Assembly: GCA_037576195.1 (NCBI GenBank)
Contig: CM075103.1
Coordinates: forward strand, 16,740,001 to 16,804,000
Length of the DNA stretch: 64,000 nucleotides
Direction: 5' to 3'
Source of the DNA: Phytoseiulus persimilis
Taxonomy: Eukaryota; Arthropoda; Arachnida; Mesostigmata; Phytoseiidae
Below, one piece after another: positions 45,168-55,088 of this stretch. Under the pieces are notes generated by a model that saw only the letters and a list, made by a program, of their open reading frames with translations, was not told the origin of the DNA and searched no databases. Made by a program: the position numbers and the translations under genes. The first letter of the stretch is position 1, and each line of letters begins with the position of its first letter.

Positions 45168-45911
45168 CAGGGTGTGTCCTCTAAGCTGCAACATTTTCGT
45201 GGCCTTTCTGTTTTGGGCTGTATTTCGGTCAAATTTTATCCGATGTGGGAATTTTTTTTTTGATCGAAAGCTCTTGAAGAGACGCATCTTTTCGTTTCTT
45301 TATTTTTGATCATCAGATCAGTGTTGAGTTTTCCAGAGCCTGTTGAAGTTTTCCTCAATTCAATCCATGGTCCCTAAAAGAACTAACCAGGAAATCGCCG
45401 ATTCTCAACCGATTTCGGAAATTAAAAAACGGAAAGATTCCCCTCGATCCCAGCTACAAAACGCTCGCTACAAGCACGCGTGGATCGGTTGCGAACCGGA
45501 GGAACGGTATTCAATACGAGATACCCCAAAATTGAGCCTCCCGGACCCCCTGCCGACCCCTCCCGTAAAGAACTGCCTGTAACTCCTCAGGAAAGCCGAT
45601 TTCGGAAATTTCACTGATGGCAAAAGTTCCTTATTTTGAGCCAAATTACCCGGAAACGAAGTCACCGAGTCAATCCGATAACTTTTTTTTTCCACCTCAA
45701 AAGTCACTGGGCGCTCATCTCATGGCCCTGCCTGAAAACGCGCCGAGCGGGGTCATAACGCTTGCGACGAATATCAGCTCGGAGGAGTCGCAGGGAATCA
45801 AAGTTTTTTATTCGAACCAGGAGCCGTTTGCTGCGATGACTTTCTCCAGTCTGCTGCGGAAGCTACGGCACGCTTTTTTCACCTGTTCTCTCGGTGTGGT
45901 GGCAAACGCTA

Positions 45912-46157
45912 TCATGAGTGAGGCTGCTCCTCGGGGTGTTTTCGCTCATGTTTCCTCGTAAGACGTTCTTGCCATTTCACAGCTACTCCCTCAACAACTC
46001 CTGCTGGATATCGGTACCACTCGATGATCTCCGATACAGACTTTCCTCTCTCTAACGCCCAGACGATCGCTCTTCTCCGCCGTCTGTTTTTTGCGAAGTC
46101 GCTGTCGCGGTTGGTGTTGTGGTCTCTCAGGTTGTTGCTGCTGCCGGCGTCGTCCAT
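45912..46157 (-). pseudogene. divergent helix-turn-helix N-terminus of a mariner, antisense, unit 1
   Basis: Identical to 50069-50314; see that entry. Confidence 0.5.
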
Positions 46158-46527
46158 GACAAAGCTGGAAGTGTTTCCGTAGCTCGAAATCCACGCAGTT
46201 TCTGCTGGGCGTCCACTCGTCTGTTGTGGCGCCAACTGCTGAAAAACAACAACAAGAGGAAAGAGCAGCGTCTGCTCTGAATTTCCGAACCGCAATCCAC
46301 CACGTGTATCGCTCCGCGTTTCCCCGTTAGTCCACCCATTTTCTGCGCTCCAGATTCTGTGTGTTAGAACTTCGGATCCGAGTAAGTCAATCGTAGTCGA
46401 ATCCTGACGTGAGCATTCCCTGCATGGGGCATTCCCTCTTCCCCGGAACCCATTCCCCACCCGCACAAATTTTCCCTGGAACACGTGCCGCATCTTTCTC
46501 AGACTCCGATTGAACTCCGGCAGGACC

Positions 46528-47661
46528 ATGGCCAAAGGAGGTCACATGAGCGACAGCAGCTCCAGCTCAAGCAGCGAGGGTGGAAGCCATCACGATGGTG
46601 TCTCTGCCGCAACCGGTAAAACTTTCACAGAACTCCGACTGCAACGCGCGGCGATAGTCGAAGCGTTGTTGAAGGGGAAGACCCCAACCGAGATCAACCA
46701 ATTCCACGGCTGCCGACACCGATCAACCGTGTCGAGGATCAAGAGAAAGTTAGAGGCCGGCATCCACCCTGACGACATCGTGGATGGCGGGCGGGAACGC
46801 AACCGAGAGAGATCGGTCCGCACTCCCGACTTCGTCGCGGCCGTGGAAAGAGTGATTGAAGACGCGCCGGATACCTCCTATCGTAATCTGGCCGCACAGT
46901 TTAACGTGAGCGAGAGAACCATTTGGAAAACGGTACATCACGACTTGGGCCTCCGGTCCTACAAACACAGGTTCCGACAGAAGCTAACCGCGGAAAACAG
47001 AGACCGCCGTCTCCAGCGAGCCAGGCTTCTCCTCAACATCATCAAGAGGAACTCTGAGCACGGAATGCTCAGATTCTTCTCGGACGAGAAAATCTTCTCA
47101 ATCGAACAGGCGCACAATCATCAGAACAACCGACATATCGCCAGTAATCCAGAAGACGTTCCTGTCGTAGAGAGGGGCAAGTTCCCGCGGAGCTGTCACG
47201 TGCTCGGGGTCGTCTCGAGTGATGGGGACGTAATGCCACCCCATTTCTTCAACAGAGGAGAGAGGATAAACAGCATCGTTTATCGTGACGTCCTCGAGCA
47301 GGTCGTGGAACCTTGGATGAGACAAGTCGCCGGTTCTCGGCCGTACGTTTTCCAGCAGGATGGAGCCCCAGCCCACACGAGCACTCTCGTCCAAGACTGG
47401 CTTCGCGAACATGTCTGCTCGTTCTGGGACAAGAAACTGTGGCCTCCGAACAGCCCAGATTTGAATCCTCGGGATTTCTACGTTTGGAATCACATCGTTG
47501 TGAAGTCAAACAAACGCGCGCACAGGAACGAGGAGGAGTTGAGGGGAGCGATCCGGGAGGCGTTTGCCACCGCACCGAGAGAACAGGTGAAAAAAGCGTG
47601 CCGTAGCTTCCGCAGCAGACTGGAGAAAGTCATCGCAGCAAACGGCTCCTGGCTCGAATAA
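46528..47661 (+). CDS. maT-type DD37D transposase, copy 1
   Basis: Same protein as 50685-51818 with no difference seen. 377 residues starting from the ATG in context accATGg. The open frame continues 6 codons further upstream without an ATG. Described fully under copy 2. The gene is intact even though the right end of this element is lost, so the protein could act in trans on the other copy (inference). Confidence 0.9.
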   Translation: MAKGGHMSDSSSSSSSEGGSHHDGVSAATGKTFTELRLQRAAIVEALLKGKTPTEINQFHGCRHRSTVSRIKRKLEAGIHPDDIVDGGRERNRERSVRTPDFVAAVERVIEDAPDTSYRNLAAQFNVSERTIWKTVHHDLGLRSYKHRFRQKLTAENRDRRLQRARLLLNIIKRNSEHGMLRFFSDEKIFSIEQAHNHQNNRHIASNPEDVPVVERGKFPRSCHVLGVVSSDGDVMPPHFFNRGERINSIVYRDVLEQVVEPWMRQVAGSRPYVFQQDGAPAHTSTLVQDWLREHVCSFWDKKLWPPNSPDLNPRDFYVWNHIVVKSNKRAHRNEEELRGAIREAFATAPREQVKKACRSFRSRLEKVIAANGSWLE

Positions 47662-48460
47662 AAAACTTTGATTCCCTGCGACTCCTCCGAGCTGTTATTC
47701 GTCGTAAGCGTTATGACCCCGCTCGGCGCGTTTTCAGGCAGGGCCATGAGATGAGCGCCCAGTGACTTTTGAGGTGGAAAAAAAAAGTTATCGGATTGAC
47801 TCGGTGACTTCGTTTCCGGGTAATTTGGCTCAAAATAAGAAACTTTTGCCATCAGTGAAATTTCCGAAATCGGCTTCCCTGAGGAGTTACAGGCAGTTCT
47901 TTACGGGAGGGGTCGGCAGGGGGTCCGGGAGGCTCAATTTTGGGGTATCTCGTATTGAATACCGTTCCTCCGGTTCGCAACCGATCCACGAAATCCAGAA
48001 AAAAAGCCTTCCGACCCGATCCGATCACTGGAAGTGTGTGTTTCAACTAATTCGCCTCGATTCATCATCATCATCATTGGAGTCGACGAAAAGCACCCAT
48101 GCACACCATATCATGCACACCATGCTGGTGTCATCTGATCCGCTCATTTTCAGTTACAGGGAGCTGCGAGTGCGAGATGACGATGAATATGATGAGGACG
48201 TTTTAGAGCTCTTAGAGAGAGTCTTAGAGAGGAGTCACATTATAAACTCAATGTAGGTGAATTGTTCAAAATATCAACACAGTTATATTGCTCATAATAA
48301 TTATTGGTAGTTGAACAAATATCAATAAAATGTTGGCCTTTCTCGAACAGATGCTCCAAAAACAATGTCAATTTTTGAAAGTCATGAGGCACACTGTCGA
48401 TGTCATGTCGTCTCACATAATCTAATGCATCTTAAGAACATTTCTTTCTTGCTATAGCTT

Positions 48461-49324
48461 GTGGTGAGAGTTGACAGTTATTTTTTCCTCGTAATTATTC
48501 CAATTGTACGCGGAAAAAGCTTCTCCATATGCTTCGACATGGCCGTCCCATCCAATTCTCAGCACAGCTACATCAGCTTGAGCCTGCGGACAGAACCAGC
48601 GGCTGGTGATGATCATGATGGTCCTGATACATATCTCGGACTGATTCAACTCCCCGGTGAAGGGAACGCAGACACCATCACCGCGGCAGTTACAAATCGC
48701 CTGCAATTGTATGGAGTGAACATCCGTAATTGCCCCCCCCCCCCCATGCCCCCCCCCCAAACTCTTCGATGATATTGGGAAGGGTGGATTATATTCTACT
48801 TTGATACCAAAATTCGCTGGTCGTCGACGGCAGCAATGCTCGAGCGAGCCTTATTGATCCTGCCATCGATCAACACAGTTCTCTTGGACTCGAACGAGAG
48901 TGCTATCAATGCGCAGAAGAGGGAGAACTTGGAGCATATCCTGGCGGCGATCAAGCCTTTCAAAACCGCTATAGACATGCTCGGCTCTGCGCAGGCCAAC
49001 CTCGTGTACGTCGACGGTATCATACTCGCCCTCTCGGAATGCCTGCACGACCTTAACTCGGGTCTGTCAATACTTCTCCGCAATTCGGTTGCCCTGGAAA
49101 TACTGAAACGAAGGACAGGCTACTCGAGCGTCCTAAAATATCTCCTGGACCCCAGGTATGACTGGTCTTTCGAAGACTCGCTCGGCATCGCGCGGCTCAG
49201 CCAATCGGAGATTCGGAACCTGCTCAACGGCATCGCGCATGTTGACAATGTTTCTGGCGGCATCGGAGAGGAAGCGCTCTTGCCTAGCGCAACGCCTTCG
49301 TTCGCCATGAATTTCCAGAATGTA
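48461..49324 (+). pseudogene. hAT transposase 5' and central part, unit 2
   Basis: Near-identical to 44303-45167. This copy is the one directly linked, through the complete mariner, to the hAT 3' end at 52458-52741. Confidence 0.65.
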
Positions 49325-50066
49325 CAGGGTGTGTCCTCTAAGCTGCAACATTTTCGTGGCCTTTCTGTTTTGGGCTGTATTTCGGTCAAATTTTATCCGA
49401 TGTGGGAATTTTTTTTTTGATCGAAAGCTCTTGAAGAGACGCATCTTTTCGTTTCTTTATTTTTGATCATCAGATCAGTGTTGAGTTTTCCAGAGCCTGT
49501 TGAAGTTTTCCTCAATTCAATCCATGGTCCCTAAAAGAACTAACCAGGAAATCGCCGATTCTCAACCGATTTCGGAAATTAAAAAACGGAAAGATTCCCC
49601 TCGATCCCAGCTACAAAACGCTCGCTACAAGCACGCGTGGATCGGTTGCGAACCGGAGGAACGGTATTCAATACGAGATACCCCAAAATTGAGCCTCCCG
49701 GACCCCCTGCCGACCCCTCCCGTAAAGAACTGCCTGTAACTCCTCAGGAAAGCCGATTTCGGAAATTTCACTGATGGCAAAAGTTCCTTATTTTGAGCCA
49801 AATTACCCGGAAACGAAGTCACCGAGTCAATCCGATAACTTTTTTTTTCCACCTCAAAAGTCACTGGGCGCTCATCTCATGGCCCTGCCTGAAAACGCGC
49901 CGAGCGGGGTCATAACGCTTGCGACGAATATCAGCTCGGAGGAGTCGCAGGGAATCAAAGTTTTTTATTCGAACCAGGAGCCGTTTGCTGCGATGACTTT
50001 CTCCAGTCTGCTGCGGAAGCTACGGCACGCTTTTTTCACCTGTTCTCTCGGTGTGGTGGCAAACGC
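49325..50066 (+). repeat. left long inverted repeat of the mariner
   Basis: Complement of 51717-52455 with a few changes (for example cgctacaagcacgcg versus a slightly shorter form in the right arm). Similarity ends sharply after ggcaaacgc. Confidence 0.9.
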
Positions 50067-50068
50067 TA

Positions 50069-50314
50069 TCATGAGTGAGGCTGCTCCTCGGGGTGTTTTC
50101 GCTCATGTTTCCTCGTAAGACGTTCTTGCCATTTCACAGCTACTCCCTCAACAACTCCTGCTGGATATCGGTACCACTCGATGATCTCCGATACAGACTT
50201 TCCTCTCTCTAACGCCCAGACGATCGCTCTTCTCCGCCGTCTGTTTTTTGCGAAGTCGCTGTCGCGGTTGGTGTTGTGGTCTCTCAGGTTGTTGCTGCTG
50301 CCGGCGTCGTCCAT
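50069..50314 (-). pseudogene. antisense mariner N-terminus (helix-turn-helix) fragment
   Basis: An 81-residue frame from an ATG at 50314. RRRRAIVWALERGKSVSEII aligns with RAAIVEALLKGKTPTEI in the plus-strand transposase, both followed by a V...K-x-x-x-L helix. It ends at a stop right where the left arm, carrying an inverted transposase end, begins. So on the minus strand a start domain is joined to a gene end with the catalytic part missing. It may be a remnant or, less likely, a short DNA-binding protein that competes with the transposase. The open frame extends upstream to about 50686 without recognised content. Confidence 0.5.
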
Positions 50315-50684
50315 GACAAAGCTGGAAGTGTTTCCGTAGCTCGAAATCCACGCAGTTTCTGCTGGGCGTCCACTCGTCTGTTGTGGCGCCAACTGCTGAA
50401 AAACAACAACAAGAGGAAAGAGCAGCGTCTGCTCTGAATTTCCGAACCGCAATCCACCACGTGTATCGCTCCGCGTTTCCCCGTTAGTCCACCCATTTTC
50501 TGCGCTCCAGATTCTGTGTGTTAGAACTTCGGATCCGAGTAAGTCAATCGTAGTCGAATCCTGACGTGAGCATTCCCTGCATGGGGCATTCCCTCTTCCC
50601 CGGAACCCATTCCCCACCCGCACAAATTTTCCCTGGAACACGTGCCGCATCTTTCTCAGACTCCGATTGAACTCCGGCAGGACC

Positions 50685-51818
50685 ATGGCCAAAGGAGGTC
50701 ACATGAGCGACAGCAGCTCCAGCTCAAGCAGCGAGGGTGGAAGCCATCACGATGGTGTCTCTGCCGCAACCGGTAAAACTTTCACAGAACTCCGACTGCA
50801 ACGCGCGGCGATAGTCGAAGCGTTGTTGAAGGGGAAGACCCCAACCGAGATCAACCAATTCCACGGCTGCCGACACCGATCAACCGTGTCGAGGATCAAG
50901 AGAAAGTTAGAGGCCGGCATCCACCCTGACGACATCGTGGATGGCGGGCGGGAACGCAACCGAGAGAGATCGGTCCGCACTCCCGACTTCGTCGCGGCCG
51001 TGGAAAGAGTGATTGAAGACGCGCCGGATACCTCCTATCGTAATCTGGCCGCACAGTTTAACGTGAGCGAGAGAACCATTTGGAAAACGGTACATCACGA
51101 CTTGGGCCTCCGGTCCTACAAACACAGGTTCCGACAGAAGCTAACCGCGGAAAACAGAGACCGCCGTCTCCAGCGAGCCAGGCTTCTCCTCAACATCATC
51201 AAGAGGAACTCTGAGCACGGAATGCTCAGATTCTTCTCGGACGAGAAAATCTTCTCAATCGAACAGGCGCACAATCATCAGAACAACCGACATATCGCCA
51301 GTAATCCAGAAGACGTTCCTGTCGTAGAGAGGGGCAAGTTCCCGCGGAGCTGTCACGTGCTCGGGGTCGTCTCGAGTGATGGGGACGTAATGCCACCCCA
51401 TTTCTTCAACAGAGGAGAGAGGATAAACAGCATCGTTTATCGTGACGTCCTCGAGCAGGTCGTGGAACCTTGGATGAGACAAGTCGCCGGTTCTCGGCCG
51501 TACGTTTTCCAGCAGGATGGAGCCCCAGCCCACACGAGCACTCTCGTCCAAGACTGGCTTCGCGAACATGTCTGCTCGTTCTGGGACAAGAAACTGTGGC
51601 CTCCGAACAGCCCAGATTTGAATCCTCGGGATTTCTACGTTTGGAATCACATCGTTGTGAAGTCAAACAAACGCGCGCACAGGAACGAGGAGGAGTTGAG
51701 GGGAGCGATCCGGGAGGCGTTTGCCACCGCACCGAGAGAACAGGTGAAAAAAGCGTGCCGTAGCTTCCGCAGCAGACTGGAGAAAGTCATCGCAGCAAAC
51801 GGCTCCTGGCTCGAATAA
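50685..51818 (+). CDS. maT-type DD37D transposase, copy 2
   Basis: 377 residues from ATG 50685 (context accATGg). Order: a Ser-rich start, helix-turn-helix 1 (AAIVEALLKGKTPTEI...STVSRIKRKL), helix-turn-helix 2 (TSYRNLAAQFNVSERTIWKTVH, LGLRSYKH), then the DDE/D core. Catalytic residues are in FFSDEKIFSI, QQDGAPAHTS and PPNSPDLNPRDFYVW; 37 residues separate the second and third aspartates, which fits the DD37D (maT) clade of the Tc1/mariner superfamily. It would bind the element ends and catalyse cut-and-paste into TA. No stop or frameshift; identical to copy 1. The last 34 codons are part of the inverted repeat. One of the few intact genes in the window. Confidence 0.92.
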   Translation: MAKGGHMSDSSSSSSSEGGSHHDGVSAATGKTFTELRLQRAAIVEALLKGKTPTEINQFHGCRHRSTVSRIKRKLEAGIHPDDIVDGGRERNRERSVRTPDFVAAVERVIEDAPDTSYRNLAAQFNVSERTIWKTVHHDLGLRSYKHRFRQKLTAENRDRRLQRARLLLNIIKRNSEHGMLRFFSDEKIFSIEQAHNHQNNRHIASNPEDVPVVERGKFPRSCHVLGVVSSDGDVMPPHFFNRGERINSIVYRDVLEQVVEPWMRQVAGSRPYVFQQDGAPAHTSTLVQDWLREHVCSFWDKKLWPPNSPDLNPRDFYVWNHIVVKSNKRAHRNEEELRGAIREAFATAPREQVKKACRSFRSRLEKVIAANGSWLE

Positions 51819-52455
51819 AAAACTTTGATTCCCTGCGACTCCTCCGAGCTGTTATTCGTCGTAAGCGTTATGACCCCGCTCGGCGCGTTTTCAGGCAGGG
51901 CCATGAGATGAGCGCCCAGTGACTTTTGAGGTGGAAAAAAAAAGTTATCGGATTGACTCGGTGACTTCGTTTCCGGGTAATTTGGCTCAAAATAAGAAAC
52001 TTTTGCCATCAGTGAAATTTCCGAAATCGGCTTCCCTGAGGAGTTACAGGCAGTTCTTTACGGGAGGGGTCGGCAGGGGGTCCGGGAGGCTCAATTTTGG
52101 GGTATCTCGTATTGAATACCGTTCCTCCGGTTCGCAACCGATCCACGCGTTCTTGCGAGCGTTTTGTAGCTGGGATCGAGGGGAATCTTTCCGTTTTTTA
52201 ATTTCCGAAATCGGTTGAGAATCGGCGATTTCCTGGTTAGTTCTTTTAGGGACCATGGATTGAATTGAGGAAAACTTCGACAGGCTCTGGAAAACTCAAC
52301 ACTGATCTGATGATCAAAAATAAAGAAACGAAAAGATGCGTCTCTTCAAGAGCTTTCGATCAAAAAAAAAATTCCCACATCGGATAAAATTTGACCGAAA
52401 TACAGCCCAAAACAGAAAGGCCACGAAAATGTTGCAGCTTAGAGGACACACCCTG
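51717..52455 (-). repeat. right long inverted repeat of the mariner
   Basis: Partner of 49325-50066. Begins inside the transposase gene at gcgtttgccacc and ends at the element end. Confidence 0.9.
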
Positions 52456-52457
52456 TA

Positions 52458-52741
52458 TTCAGTCGCCGTTGCGTTCGCCAAGGACTCCGTACGAGGCGAA
52501 GCCGATCACCGGAAGAATACTCCGGGAAATGAAACGTTTCGTAGCCGGCGAACAACATGGAATGGTCCTCAAATTGTGCTGCAACCGACTGCTGACTGTT
52601 CAGCCAACGTCAGCAAAGGCTGAGCGTGAGTTCGGCATCATGAATCACGTTTGCTCAAAAGTTTGGAATTCCCCCAGCCCCAGAACACTCGACAACCTGG
52701 TGGTTCTTCGGGCTCTCTATCCCGACACTGCTATGCTTTAA
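52458..52741 (+). pseudogene. hAT transposase C-terminal dimerisation domain
   Basis: The frame reads ILREMKRFVAGEQHGMVLKL, then PTSAKAEREFGIMNHV, ending with TLDNLVVLRALYP and a stop at 52741. P-T-S-x-x-x-E-R-x-F-S is the hAT C-terminal signature. It is the 3' end of the gene split by the mariner; after removal of the insertion the two frames differ by one base, so the gene was already, or later became, frame-shifted. Confidence 0.75.
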
Positions 52742-52854
52742 CTTCGGAGAAAGAGACAAGACATGGAAGAAATTTCAAAAGTAATAAAAATCCGTGGAGT
52801 TCGATGGATTCTCCGATAACCACTTGTTGAGAAATTGTTCAAGTAGGATACTGG

Positions 52855-53135
52855 GGAAGCATGGTCTCGATATCATACCCCTCCAGGTTTGGAGAAGCAT
52901 GGTCATCTTGATCTCTGAATCATCCCTCCAGTCTTGTAAAGTATGGTCAGATTGGTCTCGGAATCACCCCTCCAGACTTGGAAAGTAATGGTCAGATTGG
53001 ACCCGGAATCACCCCTCCAGCTTTTGAAAAGTAATGGTCAGATTGATCTCGGAATCACCCCTCCAGAGTTGGAAAGTAATGGTCAGATTGATCTCGGAAT
53101 CATCCCTCCAGTCTTGTAAAAGTATGGTCAGATTG
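52855..53135. repeat. 45-bp tandem repeat
   Basis: Seven atggtc-started units (52861, 52899, 52943, 52988, 53034, 53079, 53124), 38-46 bases apart, of the type atggtcagattgatctcgg then aatcacccctccag. It ends directly before gypsy integrase sequence. Confidence 0.9.
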
Positions 53136-53164
53136 GTCGACCATACTTTCACAAGCGAGAGTGT

Positions 53165-54633
53165 CCATTGGAGGAGGATTCATTTTGCATCAAGGACTTC
53201 TATACAAGGAAATGGAAGGCCGAAGGCTGCACGTGGTTTCTAAGATACTGAGAAAATACATATTGGTGCTGAATCACGATAAAGCTGGATACTTTGGAAT
53301 GTAAAAGACGATGGAGTTCCTCGAGAGGAGATATTGGTTCCCGAAAATGAAGAAGTACACGAAGTTCCATCTGCGAGCGTGCTTGGATTGCATCTATAAC
53401 AAGGAGAAAAGTGGCAAGGCAGAAGGCCTCACGAACATCATTCGATCGGAGAGACGACCATTTGAGAAGGTTTTCATCGATCACCTTGGACCACTGATAA
53501 AATCAAATGAGAAGGAACATATCATAGCGTTGGTCGACGGATTCATGAAATTCGTTCTTCTGGGAGCAGTTTTAGCACTAAGACAAAAGAAGTGATCAGA
53601 ACTTGAAGGATTTCTTCGCAATGTATGGCAAGCCAGCGAAAATCGTCTCAGACAGAGGATCGCCATTCACATCGAAGGATTTCGAGGAACTGCTGAAGGA
53701 AAATGGAATCACTCACGTCGAAATTAGCACACAACATGCATGTGCGAACGGTCAGGTGGAGCGGCTGAACAAGGAGATAGCTAGGTTGTTGAGATCCTTG
53801 TGTGAAAAGGAGGATCACAGCGATTGGTCATACAAGCTGAAGGACGTGCAGATGTGGCTGAACACAACCAGGAGTCCAGGAGCTTAGGGAAATCCCCATT
53901 CGAGGTGTTACATGTATATTTGCCGCGAATGAATAATCATGAACAAGTGTTTGAGGGGGCTCAGGAAAAGGTTTGGACACCCGCGGAGGAAGTTTAGAAC
54001 GAAATTAGGGGAGTTCTCAGGGAGAGTCAGGAACAGTATAAGTACTATAGTGACTTGCGGAAGAGAATACACGTTCGCGTCAAAGTAGGGGATGTCGTTT
54101 TCGTGAAATGGTTGCCAGTGCCGACGGGTCAGCCAACCAAACATCAGCGAAAGTTCAGGGGTCCCATGACCATAACCAAAGTTCTAGTCAAGGATTCGTA
54201 CGAATTGATGGAGCTCGGAGCGAATCAAAACTACGTTTGCACAGCTCATGGTTCACAGTTGAAGTGGTTCCAACCTCACAACGAGGGAGACATCGCGGAG
54301 GATGAGGAAGACACAGAAGAGGAGGCGCAGAAGGATGTCAACACAGGAGTCTCCAACGATATCTTGGACGAGAGCGACACGCAGCCCATGGATTGGTCTT
54401 CTGTCACGACACCAAGACCACCGATGCGATTCGAAGGAGGATACCGAGACAGGTCACAGTTGTCATCGGAAGGAGATTCATCAGAGAATTCAGTGGAAGT
54501 GGAAGCGGACATTCAGACAACACAGCATGGAAAACCCAGGAGAACGGTAGATTTAAACTCAGCGATTATAGAGTCTCCTGGCGAGGATAGAATTTCAACG
54601 TGGGCAGCAGCCTTCTGGGCAGGTCAAGTTTAG
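53165..54633 (+). pseudogene. Ty3/gypsy integrase and C-terminal tail
   Basis: Zinc-binding part: VVSKILRKYILVLNHDKAGYFG, then RRYWFPKMKKYTKFHLRACLDC (H, Y in place of the second H, C-x2-C). Catalytic core: FIDHLGPL with DGFMKFVLL; after a stop and a frame change near 53590, KIVSDRGSPFTSKDF (second aspartate) and ANGQVERLNKEIARLL (glutamate). Another frame change near 53886 leads to 54055-54633: VGDVVFVKWLPV...KHQRKFRGPMTITKVL...DSYEL, an integrase C-terminal beta domain, then an acidic tail ending 28 bases before the LTR at 54662. This is the expected position of the end of pol. Dead, but only lightly damaged. Confidence 0.75.
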
Positions 54634-54661
54634 ACCCGGGTCCAGATACTCTAAGTAGTTC

Positions 54662-55039
54662 TGTTGAGGACAACAGCGTAGGTAGGTGTGCCGAGCAATT
54701 AGGTATGAAGGAAACAATTGATGCATTATTTAGCAATACTGCGGGTATCTGAAACCCGTCAGTGTGACTACGGTCAGAGGTGGAGGTGAACACGAAGTTC
54801 ACCTCTGACACTTTGCAGTATAGCATCCGCATGTCTTGACACAGATCCGAAGGCAACCCAGCTTCGGATCTGCTTACCACCTGTTACAGTACTTTCCCCT
54901 GGGTAAACATACCAGAGCTTATAAAGCACAGCTCTGAGGAGCTGGATGTTTCTAACTGAATTATTTTGTGCCGTGATCTTCAACCCATTTTCAGATTGAG
55001 AGTGTTCGCCAACTAGCTAGTGAGCCCAAATATCCAACA
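54662..55039 (+). repeat. LTR family A, complete copy
   Basis: 378 bases from TGTTGAGG to CCAACA, with matching TGTTG/CAACA ends. It includes two palindromic blocks (gaacacgaagttcacctc, cagatccgaaggcaacccagcttcggatctg), a TATA box (gcttataaagc, about 54916) and a downstream tttgtgccgtgat. It directly follows a gypsy integrase and directly precedes the knuckle/RING gene, so it serves as the 3' LTR of one and probably the 5' LTR of the other. The segment after it does not show an obvious tRNA-complementary primer site. Confidence 0.75.
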
Positions 55040-55088
55040 ACAATTCAGGAAAATCAGCTAGAAGAACAGCAGCAAGATCCAAATCAAG

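Larger units (their letters stand above)
45168..47990 (+). mobile_element. maT-type mariner, copy 1, right end missing
   Basis: Starts CAGGGTGTGTCCTC after TA, as does copy 2, but stops at 47990 in the right arm where unit 2 of the duplication begins. About 308 bases of the right inverted repeat are missing, so this copy cannot be cut at both ends. Confidence 0.9.
43838..47995. repeat. tandem duplication, unit 1
   Basis: Contains the 5' half of a hAT gene and a right-truncated maT mariner. It is repeated at 47996-52152 with an offset of 4157-4158 bases. The only length difference I see is one base in the poly-C run at about 44577. Confidence 0.9.
47996..52152. repeat. tandem duplication, unit 2
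   Basis: Begins in the cagaaaaaaagcc word shared with 43838. At the junction, the truncated right arm of mariner copy 1 (ending gatccacg) is joined by five unrelated bases to the unit start. After 52150 the sequence runs on into the rest of the right arm, showing that unit 2 holds the original right flank. Confidence 0.9.
49325..52455 (+). mobile_element. maT-type mariner, copy 2, complete
   Basis: 3131 bases from CAGGGTGTGTCCTC to the complementary GAGGACACACCCTG, flanked by TA on both sides (49323-49324 and 52456-52457). The arms are long: 49325-50066 and 51717-52455 are inverted repeats of about 740 bases. The right arm contains the last 34 codons of the transposase gene, and the left arm therefore holds an inverted copy of that gene end. 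Next to it, on the minus strand, lies a divergent helix-turn-helix start. The whole element thus looks like two mariner halves pointing away from each other, with the left one internally deleted. Confidence 0.93.

Noticed and set aside
45343-45961. Short plus-strand frames in the mariner left arm that look conserved because they recur several times
   Set aside because: They recur only because the arms are inverted and the unit is duplicated; they are the untranslated part and the antisense of the transposase end.
46590-47575. Antisense frames of 70-131 codons within the mariner transposase
   Set aside because: Shadows of the intact plus-strand gene.
54580-54600. Short match ctggcgaggatag shared with 19706 taken as coding homology
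   Set aside because: The reading frames differ; it is just the start of the shared non-coding 3' end.
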